Part shown: positions 12,102 through 21,152 of the stretch, piece after piece
Position numbering within the stretch: the stretch's first letter is position 1
Layout of the letters: each line of letters opens with the position of its first letter
NCBI GenBank assembly: GCA_014904985.1
Contig: MU129200.1
Coordinates: 1 to 41,750 of the forward strand
DNA from: Hydnum rufescens UP504
Taxonomy: Eukaryota; Basidiomycota; Agaricomycetes; Cantharellales; Hydnaceae
Reading direction: 5' to 3'
Length of the DNA: 41,750 nt
The notes under the pieces: generated by a model
Told to the model about the DNA's origin: nothing
Database searches by the model: none
Seen by the model: only the letters and a program-made list of their open reading frames with translations
Made by a program: the position numbers and the translations under genes

Positions 12102-12512
12102 AAAGTCAATAATTAAGCTCTAGACATCATTAGACACAACTGATTTAGGCATGCCTAAATCAACCCCAGAATCCCTATCAAATAGTTAAAAAGCCTGGGA
12201 GTGGTACCTGCCGGCAGGCACAGATAGGCGCGCCTATTATAGGGACTTAGAAATTTTTCATCTTTTGAACACCTGTAGACACCGCCTAGATGTGCCTATA
12301 TAAAAACCACCTCTTAGGTCAAAGGCCAATGCAACTGGAACCCACCTAAGAGGTACCTTTTTGAGGGTGCATTAGGTGGCATTTATATAGTCTAACTAGA
12401 GGTTTTGATGCTGGGGCCCCTGGGGCCAGCTAACATGATTTCCATGATCAAGGCAGGGGCCCCCAGGGGCCCCTGTGTGGGACTTAGACTGGCCACAGAA
12501 CTTCAATATATT
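12102..12512. repeat. repeat copy X, outer part with segment A
   Basis: Non-coding repeat DNA to the left of the retrotransposon. Positions 12379-12512 (segment A) match 33731-33864 almost perfectly (one difference seen, 12433 region CCAGC versus CCGGC). Segment A has a GC-rich inverted repeat built of GGGGCCCCTGG and CCAGGGGCCCC around 12411-12474. Further left lie three short perfect palindromes (12142-12237). This is the left side of the locus into which the retrotransposon inserted; the right side resumes at 30140. Confidence 0.75.
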
Positions 12513-13059
12513 TGTAGTATAGCGATTATGTAATAGTAGTGTACATACGTTGCGCGACATTAGGGAGCTGCCGCGGCGAACCCGCAGCTTCTCCCGTCGA
12601 ATTCTACGTTGTTTTTACTCCCAGTGCGAGTTGAAGTAACACGCCATTCATAGGAACGCGAGAATATGAGAGCCGAGCAGTGAGTACTCACTATCGGCTA
12701 AGCTACTAACAAATCACCATTCCAGGTAACCCTCCGCCTTCTTCCGTCGCCCATCCACTCCACTTCCACGTGAGGCCAGGCCAAACGGGAAGTGAGATTA
12801 CTACCTAGCCAGGCTAGGTAGGATCTTCGAGTCGGTCGAACTGAGGACGCGCTACGAAGCGCGCCCTTGCTACGCCCTCCTCGAACTCACATGACCGCGC
12901 TCATTCGAGCCGCTCATATCGCCCGCTTTGCCTATTTCCTTCGTATCCTACCTCCTTGCTTTTCCCTTTCGTATCTCCCTATGCGCTTCCCTAGGCTATG
13001 TGTTCAACTACCCTCAGTTCACGATGGTTTACTCATCCAATCTATAGTACTTTATTACA
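12513..13059 (+). repeat. 5' LTR
   Basis: The LTR runs from TGTAGTATAGCG to TTTATTACA (TG...CA), 547 bp. Its first 328 bases match 28518-28846 and its remainder matches 29919-30136, which together form the 3' LTR. Nearly all differences between the copies are transitions, many at CpG. It contains an intron-like segment (12680-12725) and a CCTAGCC/GGCTAGG inverted repeat near 12807-12821. Transcription is expected to start within it, but I cannot fix the R region. Confidence 0.9.
12680..12725 (+). other. intron-like segment inside LTR
   Basis: GCA|GTGAGT, a GCTACTAAC branch-like motif and CATTCCAG|GT lie within 46 bp, all features of a short basidiomycete intron. The same segment is preserved in the 3' LTR near 28686-28731. 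If used, it would remove part of the untranslated leader of the retrotransposon RNA. Splicing is an inference. Confidence 0.45.
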
Positions 13060-13060
13060 C

Positions 13061-13072
13061 TGGTTCCCTCTA
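13061..13072 (+). promoter_or_regulatory. putative primer binding site
   Basis: TGGTTCCCTC begins one base after the 5' LTR end. A TGG start complementary to the CCA end of a tRNA is the usual arrangement for a tRNA-primed minus-strand start site. The particular tRNA was not identified. Confidence 0.45.
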
Positions 13073-13099
13073 GCCGACTGAGAGTTTGAACCGATCACT

Positions 13100-16000
13100 A
13101 TGGGTCCTAACCAACCCGCCACTCGAAGCGCCTCTAAATTCCGGACTCTACATGTCGTGGTCGATCCCAACGACCCCGGAATCGAATACCACCCCACAAT
13201 GCGAGAATGTCTCGCTATCCCCGCACATCTGCGGATGCCAGGTCATCTGCAGGAGGTTATCAATCGCCTGGATGCCCCATTGGGCGAATATTGTCTCCCA
13301 GACACAGATGTGCCCATCACGCTCTACCAATTTCTCATGGCGTGGGCGAAGTTCTCCCCATCCACGTATTACGGCGAGTATTTCCAGCAGGATGAGGACA
13401 CTGGGGCTTGGGCCATTGATCAGGAGATGAGAGCTCTGGTCCAGATGGGAGCAGAAGTGTTACAAGCTGTAATTACAGACTCCATACGTCTAATGGGAGA
13501 AGAGAGGTATCCCTTCTATGTCGACAAAGAGCACGTCCTCAGCGAGAAGCTATGGACGTCGACTACGATCGAGGAACTGCGCACAGCAGATAAACTGCTG
13601 AAGCTACAGGTAGAATTGACGCTCGCGCGCCTAAAGAAACTGAAAAATCTACATCAAGGAATGCTACTGGCTACCCCTATGGCGTCCCTCACCTCCCTCC
13701 CTCCTACTCCTGACCTACCTAAGCGCCTAAAAGAACTGTGGGAGGACAAACGCCTCCCCATACGCAAGGTCGCCCGCCGAGCGGTTATGGTAGGGTGGGA
13801 GACCCTACAACGCGAAATCCAGCAAGGGGAAGAGGTCCTGTATTCGCGACACCACCCGTTCCTGGGTGCGTACATGAAAAAGCTCGATGCGTACGACGCA
13901 GAGCTAGATGACCATCTTAACCTCCAGCCCCTTCCACGTATATACACTGAGCCGTATGGCCTGGGGCTTTTCATACCTCCCGAGGAGGAAGCTACCCCTC
14001 CAGCCACTAATAAGGGCAAAGGGAGGGCAGTAGCTCTCGAGCGAGGACTCAGATTAGGATTTGGGAGCCCGTCAATGCCAACTCCCCCCCACTGAGCCCT
14101 CTCCGTCGCTCTCGGCAGCGCGGTATCGCGCCTCATCAGTGGATTGGGACGCCACGCCATCCCCTCCATCTAGTTGGAAGGACATCCCCTTGGACGAAGG
14201 CCCATCACCTTCAGGGTCTACTCCTGAAGGACTCCTCCAACAGATGCCCCCGTCAGCAATACGACAATTGGCAGGATGGTCCCAACGGGTCTCCACCATG
14301 GGGGAAGGGCTACTGAGTGCTATGTGGACCCCTACTAAAGCCCGTTCCATGTCACTGCAGACCCAAGGACAAGAACTGCCCCAGACCCCCGCATTACAGC
14401 AGATTGCCCGGTCTCCCCCAGGGGGAGGCCATCAGGCTATGGCCCCTGAAGAAGTGGCTCCGAGTACGCCGCGTACAGACTTTTTCATCGTGAAAGCTAA
14501 CAACGAGTACGTGGACGTCAATGACTACCTCTATAGGGACGCTCCCTTCCTCCCCACTACCCAATGTCTCCCTCAAGCCACCACCATTTCACCCGCCTAA
14601 TGGAGGAATCCATCACCCCCATGGCTATACTAAAGGCCCCGGGCCCCATCCTACCTTCGGAGCCCAAGATATGCATCCTCCCAAGGGAGCTAACGAGCAA
14701 AACGGTGCCCGCATCATCTCCGGGCTCGGGACGTGTGGGGACGAGTCCTAGTCCTCCCCACGTCTCGACACCCAGCCCCCGAGGATCAAAGGGTGATTCT
14801 GGAAAGCCCGACAGCCCAGGAGGAGGGGAAGAACCGGATAACCTACCAGGTGGGAGCAGGGGACCCCCACCCCCGCCAGAGCCCCTGAGTGGTGACCCGG
14901 GGCCTGGAAGGGGACCGGACCCAGGGCCACAAGACCCTAGAGGGCCACCTGTACCCCCCAGACCCCCAGGGCCACCAGGGCCTCCAGGAGGTGCTGGTGG
15001 TTTCTTTCAGCAGCCGCAAGGGCTTATATGGGATAACAAACTCAAGTGGTCGGTCGTTCCAGAATGGGATGGGGACCCGGAGACGGCCCTAGAGTGGATC
15101 CTAGCCTGCGACGACCTCGCTAACTTTGGCCCGGAAGTTGCGAGACTTCTCCCCCTGATAGCGTTGTCTTGATTTAGAGGCGCCGTAGCCTCGGCATGGC
15201 GAGCTCACTCTCGTCCAATCCGCACTCCCATATTACAATCCTGGCATAAGCTAGAGGATTGGGTGCTCAAACACTACCTAGGTGATTCCTGGGTTATGGC
15301 GCAGCGCCTAATGTACAGTCAAGAGACCTTCCAAGGTGCAGCGCATCCCTACGAATCCCCAGCCCAATACATCCAGCGACATATCCTCCGCGCCCGTCTC
15401 TTCTATCGATTCCCGGTCAATAGCGCTGAAGAGACGGCGTCGATCATGGAGAACGCCCCTCTCCCTTGGAACCACATACTGCGCTGGAGTGAGAGGCCTC
15501 CCATTGAAGACGTGCTCGCTCTAGCTAAGCAGTACAAAGACATGCTAGTACAAGATTGGGAGGACGAACGACACCAATGGAGGAGACGCGAACGGAGGCA
15601 GCACAAGCAAGCAAACCTCGCGGACATCGGAAGTCCCTCCTCTAGTAGCTCAGATTCCCTCCATTCAGAGTGGGAGAATGACGGGGAGGGCGCCTACGAG
15701 TACTCCGACGCAGATACGACGCGTGAGGTTACTTCAAGAGCCCACAATGCGAACAAACGCCATTCAAGCCCAGGAATAGAGATCAATCGGGAAAGCCATG
15801 GCTGGATCGTACAGCAGCAAGCACAGAGAAGACGTATCCGTACCCCCGCAATGATTTGGTCGTCAGCCACCATAAACCGGGGCAACGTTGCTTCGCCTGC
15901 GGAAGTGAGAAACACTGGCTGCGTGAATGTCCCCACTACGGGGAATTCTCCAGCCGGTTGGACCGCAAAACGCTGCGGAAAGAGCATAGACGCTACGAAT

Positions 16001-16258
16001 CTCCGCAATACAAGGCCGCATATGCGGCATACGTCGACGAACGAATGAACAGGCAGTCTTTTCAGTAGAGGAGCGGGGGACAATCACTCCACCACCTGTC
16101 TCCAGTGTAATTAAGAAGGAGCCTACATTCGTGGAGACACGTCCCGATCTGCTATATAATGTAAATACGACAGCAGGGACATTTTGGAAGGTTCCTCCAG
16201 CTACTCGAGCGCCCCCAAGGCCGAAGAAGCCACCGGACAAAGGGGAGGGAGATGACCA
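13100..16258 (+). pseudogene. gag polyprotein, frameshifted
   Basis: Structural (capsid/nucleocapsid) polyprotein of the retrotransposon, now in pieces: 13100-14095 (331 codons), 14061-14600, 14564-16048 with an in-frame TGA at 15170-15172, 15856-16068 and a last open part to 16258. A helical N-terminal part is followed by a Pro/Gly-rich linker (14750-15000) and a capsid-like part (about 15000-15600). The zinc knuckle C-x2-C-x4-H-x4-C is at 15889-15930. One frame change falls at a C8 run (14082-14089). The last open frame (to 16258) is interrupted by element E1 and resumes in the same phase at 21153, leading to the protease. It would normally package genomic RNA in virus-like particles. Confidence 0.8.
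16251..16258 (+). repeat. 8-bp target site duplication, left
   Basis: GATGACCA here is repeated exactly at 21153-21160, bracketing element E1. Removing E1 and one copy leaves the gag-pol reading frame in phase, which supports these exact boundaries. Confidence 0.85.
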
Positions 16259-16331
16259 CAGGCTGGTCAGTCACATAGGGGACCTAATTTAGGTACCACT
16301 TTCGGGGCAGAAAATGGTACCTAATAGGTCC
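16259..16331 (+). repeat. E1 left terminal inverted repeat
   Basis: Pairs with the complement of about 21080-21152. The first 15 bases differ from the other end at only a few positions, and the AGGTACCA...TGGTACCT core is itself palindromic. Imperfect over its length, with small gaps. The first 16 bases recur exactly at 37617-37632. Confidence 0.75.
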
Positions 16332-16710
16332 CCCAGACCTTACGGCCAAATCAGGCTGTTCCAATTCAGTTTTTGGGCCATCTATCGGCCAGTCCATGGC
16401 TGTGCCAGGTTATATACTTATTTATTATTATTTGTTTACTATTTATTATTATTACTATTACTATTATTATATACATATTATACTATACCCCCCGGGGTCT
16501 GCCACCACAGGGGGGGATGGTTTATGCGGGTCACGACGCCCACATATACCCACCGTACCCTCCGCAGTGAGTGCGGTCGGGGGCCAGTTCCTTTTGGGCA
16601 CTCCCTCGCGGGGTTGGTCTTCGTTTGTGGGGGTTCGTTCGTAGTTATCGTTTGCCGCGTCTCGTTCGGCCGGTTCTGCTTGGGGGCTCGCAGGGATTCT
16701 GGTTCAGGAT

Positions 16711-17888
16711 CTAGAGAAATAAATAATAAAGTATTAGTACAACAGTAATGCAGCTGCAAAAAGAGCAGCTTATGCTGCTCTTTTTGCGCCACAAGAATAA
16801 GAAATAAAAATAAAAAACAAAACATACCTTGTAGTACCCCACACCCGCTGCAGCGGTGTGGGGTACTGGGGCCGTGTACTCTGGCTCAGTACGTACGGCA
16901 GTTCGTACGGGTGCCCGTCGATTCGGGCGTCGATAAGGGGGATTACGGGGGTGTTGCGTCGGTATTTATTTTCAGGGGATGTTGAGACCTACAGATAAAC
17001 CTTTTCAATTAGTTAAGAATTAAAAACCACGCAAAAAGAGCAGCTTTGGCTGCTCTTTTTGCGTGGGTGTAGGTAGCTACTGGGGGGGACGGGTACTCAC
17101 CTTATATAGGACCACACACCCGCCGGGGCGGGTGTGTGATTTCTGGGGCCCGCATTGGGCGCGGTTGCGTCCTCGTTTGGCGCGGCGCCGCATGTCACGT
17201 CGTTCGCACGTTGGCGTGTCGTGTCGCGTTGGCGGGTCGTGTTGCTGTGTCGCGTTGGCATGTCGCATTGGCGGGTCGCGTTGGCGTGTTGCGTTGGCGT
17301 TTGGGTTCTGGTCATGTCGTGGGTTGGACGAAGGCCCAGCTAGAATAATTAAAGACACATTAGCAAAAAGTTCGAAAGCAGCGCAAAAAGAGCAGCTTTC
17401 GCTGCTCTTTTTGCGCGGCTGTATTTACTAGGGGCGGGGACTTACCTTATGTAGTACCACACACCCGCCGCAGCGGGTGTGTGGTTCCTGGGGCCCTCAC
17501 TTGGCGCGTTGCCGTGTGGTCCGTCGTTGGGTGCCTCGTTTGGTGTGTCGTTTGGCGCATCGTTTGGCGCATCGTTTGGCGCGTCGTTTGGCGCGTCGTT
17601 TGGCGCGTCGTTTGGCGCGTCGTTTGGCGCGTCTTCGTGTGGCGCGTTGCCGTGTGTTGCGTCGTTTGCGCGTCTTTGTTTGGCTCGCTGCCGTCTGGGT
17701 CCTCGTTTTGGGGGTTTTCGTCGTGCCTTAGACCCCAGGCTTCAATCTAGAACAATACAGGATGTGTTAGTATAAAGAGTTAAAGGAGCGCAAAAAGAGC
17801 AGCTTTCGCTGCTCTTTTTGCGCCGTTGTATCTACTAGCGAAAAAAACTCACCTTATGACCACACACCCGCAGTGGCGGGTGTGTGGT
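16711..17888 (-). repeat. E1 left array, four hairpin/intron-like units
   Basis: Four units read on the minus strand. Each has an exon-like segment ending in hairpin H2 (CCACACACCCGC paired with GCGGGTGTGTGG; 17859-17888, 17456-17485, 17114-17139, 16835-16865), then an intron-like segment starting GTAAGT, GTGAGT or GTATGT and ending in a T-rich ..TAG (17747-17852, 17340-17445, 16989-17100, 16711-16827; 106-117 bp). Each intron-like segment holds hairpin H1 (AAAAAGAGCAGC paired with GCTGCTCTTTTT; 17788-17823, 17381-17416, 17027-17066, 16756-16786). The exon-like spacers are GC-rich and differ between units. Reading runs outward from the central palindrome. Confidence 0.75.
17536..17631. repeat. 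12-bp minisatellite TCGTTTGGCGCG
   Basis: Eight tandem 12-base units, the first three slightly varied, within an exon-like spacer of the left array. A related, less regular repeat of CGTTGGCGGGT type lies at 17200-17300 in the next spacer. All frames are open because the period is a multiple of three, which explains the long apparent reading frames here; I do not regard these as genes. Confidence 0.85.
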
Positions 17889-17950
17889 CGTGCGCTTGCC
17901 TTTCCAGGCGGTTGCCTGTTATGGTTACGGAGATGGGAAGAAAGACGCAG

Positions 17951-18601
17951 ATTCAACGCCGGCAATTGCCGGTAATCAAGAAGCGCCCAAGTGCTGGCGC
18001 TGCAAGCACAGTACATATTAATAGTAAGGATGTAGATGTGTAATATATACTATATAATATATATTTGTCCAAAAATGCGAAGAAGATGACGGTGATAAGT
18101 CAGAGCTCAAATAAGACATGATATGCCTAATTGTAGAGTGGATTGGGCCACTTCTATGCATCATAATTGGCCCAAATTTAAATATAATGATAGTAGATAT
18201 GTACCCTTCCATGGACGATTAGTTATATCGGACGATTCTGGCACTTTTCAATTTTTCACGCCTTCAATTCCCTAAATTAGGGAATTGAAGGCGTGAAAAA
18301 TTGAAAAGTGCCAGAATCGTCCGATATAACTAATCGTCCATGGAAGGGTACATATCTACTATCATTATATTTAAATTTGGGCCAATTATGATGCATAGAA
18401 GTGGCCCAATCCACTCTACAATTAGGCATATCATGTCTTATTTGAGCTCTGACTTATCACCGTCATCTTCTTCGCATTTTTGGACAAATATATATTATAT
18501 AGTATATATTACACATCTACATCCTTACTATTAATATGTACTGTGCTTGCAGCGCCAGCACTTGGGCGCTTCTTGATTACCGGCAATTGCCGGCGTTGAA
18601 T
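17951..18601. repeat. perfect 651-bp palindrome, one-base centre
   Basis: Two 325-base arms are exact complements about the single base A at 18276; I compared the arms throughout and saw no mismatch. Because of this the same 64-codon open frame appears twice (18018-18212 minus, 18340-18534 plus), an artefact of symmetry. Each arm contains CCGGCAATTGCCGG near its outer end and an AT-rich TATATAATATATAT block. It separates the two divergent arrays, so it could act as a two-way promoter; that is an inference. An assembly artefact at the centre cannot be ruled out, but the differing arrays outside argue that the two sides are distinct. Confidence 0.85.
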
Positions 18602-18649
18602 TGCAAGTACGCAGCCACACCCCGTAACAGCCAGAAAGGCGACCACACG

Positions 18650-20754
18650 ACCACACACCCGCGGCGGCGGGTGTGTGGTACTAATTAAGGTGAGTTCCCC
18701 CCCCTCTCCTGTGGCGCAAAAAGAGCAGCGAAAGCTGCTCTTTTTGCGCTGATTTTAGTTCTTAACTAATACATTAGTTATTATTCTAGGTTATCGGCCA
18801 GAAGCAGCAAAACGACGACCCGCCGAACGAACCACCCCCCCCCAGAAATGAAGAGGCGACCCGCCAACGACGGCTGGCCAGCCAAAACCCAGACGGAACC
18901 ACACACCCGCTTCGGCGGGTGCGTGGTAGCTTTAAGGTAAGCATCTGTACAACCACGCGAAAGGAGCAGCATATGCTGCTCCTTTTGCGTGGCTTTTCTT
19001 TTTTTTCTTTTTTACTAACTTATTATTTATTATTCTATATTCTCATTTGAACACACAACGAAGCCCCCGCCAAAACGAAAGCTACGAACATAACCCGCCA
19101 AAACCCCAACCAACGAAACCCGCCCCCGATCGGCTAACCAGACGAAACCCACGACCGGAAACCCACGACGCAAGACCATAAAGCACAGACGGAACCACAC
19201 ACCCGCTTCGGCGGGTGTGTGGTAATATTAGGTACGTCTAATCCCACCCGTGCCAAAAGAGCAGCTTCTGCTGCTCTTTTGGCACTCCTGTTTTCTTTTT
19301 TTTTACTAAGGTATTATTATTCGTTCTTATAGGTTCCTTCCCTCCGTGAAAACCCACCCGACGAGGACACGGACGAGCCCCCAGTACGTGCAGCCACCCA
19401 AGCCCAGAGTGCCCGCCCCCCGAAACGACGATCGACGAAACCGTGTGCCACACACCCGCTTCGGCGGGTGTGTGGTAATATTAGGTACGTCTAATCCCAC
19501 CGGTGCCAAAAGAGCAGCAAAAGCTGCTCTTTTGGCACCTCTGTTTTCTTTTTTTTTACTAACGTATTATTATTCGTTGTTCTAGGTCCCTTCCCTACGT
19601 GAAAACCCACCCGACGACGATATGGACGAGCCCCCAGTACACCAGTCAATGCGCAGCCACACAGGCCTCTAGTGCCCACCCCCCGAACACGACGATCGAC
19701 GAAATCGCGTACCACACCCCCGCTGCGGCGGGTGTGTGGTAATACCTTGTAGGTTTTCAATTACAGGATGTACGAAAGCACCAAAAGAGCAGCAGAAGCT
19801 GCTCTTTTGGTGCTTCCTTTGTTTTATTTTTTTTTATTTTTAAATTAACGTGTTATTTACTGATTGATCCGTCCCCCAGCGCGAAAATCCCCCGCACAAA
19901 AAAGGGACGTGCGCAGCCACCCGCCACCCGCAACCCGCAACCCGATCCAAGAGCCCAGCGCCCGAACACCCGCAACGTACGCAACGACGGATGAAATACG
20001 GTACCACACACCCGCTGCGGCGGGTGTGTGGTAATAGCTAGTAAGTTTCTTGTACAACGGCGCCCAAAGAGCAGCAGTAGCTGCTCTTTGGGTGCTGCTT
20101 CTGTTTTTTTTTTTCAAACTAACGTATTATTGATTATTCTAGGTCTCCCCTCGATGCACGAAACCCCACCCAACAAGAACACAGCCAACTTCCAAGATGA
20201 AAAAGAAATGTGCGCGGCCACCCGCAACCCGATCCCAGAACCCGCGACCGCGGGCCAAAATGAGTACCACACCCGCTTCGGCGGGTGTGGTACTACAAGG
20301 TATTTTTATTTTATTTTCTGTATCTGCAGTGATGCAAAAGGAGCAGCGCAAGCTGCTCCTTTTGCGTCACTTCGAATTTTTTTTACTAATGTGTATGATT
20401 ATTTTAGAAGCTCCCGAAATGACGACTCACCCCAACGACGACCTGCGACCCGTCCAAACGACCCCCCCAACGGTGAACCGCCGAGCCTCACTCCCCCCAA
20501 TGGCCACCAATGAGCCGGCCGAACCCCCGATCAAGCAACGGAAAGCACCACACACCCCTTAGGGCGGGTGTGTGGTGCTACTAAGTATGCTTTTTTTTTT
20601 TGAATTTTTGACTTATATTTAATTATATTTTCTTAGATTCTCGTGCAATAGATACCACCCGACACCTCAGCAGTGTGTCCCCTGAACCCGCGTCTGAACA
20701 CCGGACGACCCCCCATCTGAACTTCTGACAGTACCACACCTGCTAGGGTGTGGT
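18650..20754 (+). repeat. E1 right array, hairpin/intron-like units
   Basis: Plus-strand array mirroring the left one. H2 hairpins: 18650-18679, 18898-18927, 19194-19223, 19448-19475, 19711-19740, 20003-20032, 20264-20293, 20545-20578, 20733-20754. H1 hairpins: 18714-18749, 18953-18992, 19250-19285, 19503-19538, 19777-19814, 20060-20095, 20331-20368. Intron-like segments with both ends: 18690-18789 (100 bp), 19232-19332 (101), 19485-19585 (101), 20041-20142 (102), 20300-20407 (108). Most have TACTAAC-like branch motifs before TCTAG. The segment 20585-20636 has splice-like ends but no H1 and is only 52 bp. Units near 18937 and 19753 carry H1 but lack a clear acceptor. Exon-like parts share GCAGCCACCC and GAAACCC blocks. 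Confidence 0.75.
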
Positions 20755-21079
20755 CTTTTTTTTTATTGAATTTTTAAATAAAATAAATACATGTACATAA
20801 GTTAATAAGAACAAAAGATCAGACTGCCGAACAAATACTGCCCCCACCCGGGTATGTATGATCATGATAATAAATAAATAATTATAAATGGAACACCAGA
20901 GGGAATATAATAATAATGGTGATTAACCCTGATAAGCCCGCATAGCTAGAGGTCATGTAAGTCTAAGGCTTGATCCTCTAAGTCCCAGTTTCAGCCAATT
21001 TTCGGCCAATTTTCGGCCATTTCGGCCAATGGCAGAGGTGCAACCGTAAAATGGCCATTTCGGCCGGAATAGTGATGGG
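20755..21079. repeat. E1 right subterminal AT-rich region
   Basis: AT-rich DNA between the last H2 hairpin and the right terminal repeat. Its first 150 bases match, in reverse complement, segment B of repeat copies Y (33865-34090) and X (30140-30362), including AATTTTTAAATAAA and ATGATAATAAATAA blocks next to an H2 hairpin. Near 20996-21065 TTTCGGCCAA-type blocks repeat several times, a possible protein-binding subterminal repeat. Confidence 0.6.
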
Positions 21080-21152
21080 ACCTACTTAGGTACCATTATC
21101 TGCCCCAGAAAGTGGTACCTAACTAGGTAGGCTTAGATGACTGACCAAGGTG
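21080..21152 (-). repeat. E1 right terminal inverted repeat
   Basis: Complement of the left terminal repeat, ending TGACTGACCAAGGTG just before the second GATGACCA. Alignment with the left end is imperfect, with several substitutions and one-base gaps. Confidence 0.72.

Larger units (their letters stand above)
16259..21152. mobile_element. E1: foldback-like element of hairpin arrays
   Basis: A 4894-bp element inserted between gag and pol. Its ends are CAGGCTGGTCAGTCA (left) and the complement of CACCTTGGTCAGTCA (right), continuing into an imperfect inverted repeat of about 70 bp with shared GGTACCACTTTC and GGGGCAGA blocks. An 8-bp duplication flanks it, a length made by hAT, P and KDZ-type transposases. 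Inside, from left: AT-rich subterminal DNA, a minus-strand array of hairpin/intron-like units, a perfect 651-bp palindrome, a plus-strand array, and AT-rich subterminal DNA. No transposase is visible, so it is probably mobilised in trans. The layout resembles foldback elements. Subterminal DNA at 20755-20900 matches segment B of repeats X and Y (in reverse), so X and Y are older relatives. I do not recognise the family. Confidence 0.8.

Noticed and set aside
16756..16786. Rho-independent terminators (H1 stems ending in T runs)
   Set aside because: They are bacterial signals; here the T run is part of the stem and pairs with the A run, and the host is eukaryotic.
17077..17750. Long open frames through CGTTTGGCGCG and CGTTGGCGGGT repeats
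   Set aside because: Tandem periods of multiples of three open all frames; the translations are low-complexity in every frame.
18018..18534. Two identical 64-codon genes in opposite orientation
   Set aside because: They are the same sequence seen twice because of the perfect palindrome; AT-rich with no motif.
16711..20754. CRISPR array
   Set aside because: The repeats are long hairpins with 60-200 bp variable spacers in a fungal transposon setting; spacing, repeat form and the lack of cas genes do not fit.
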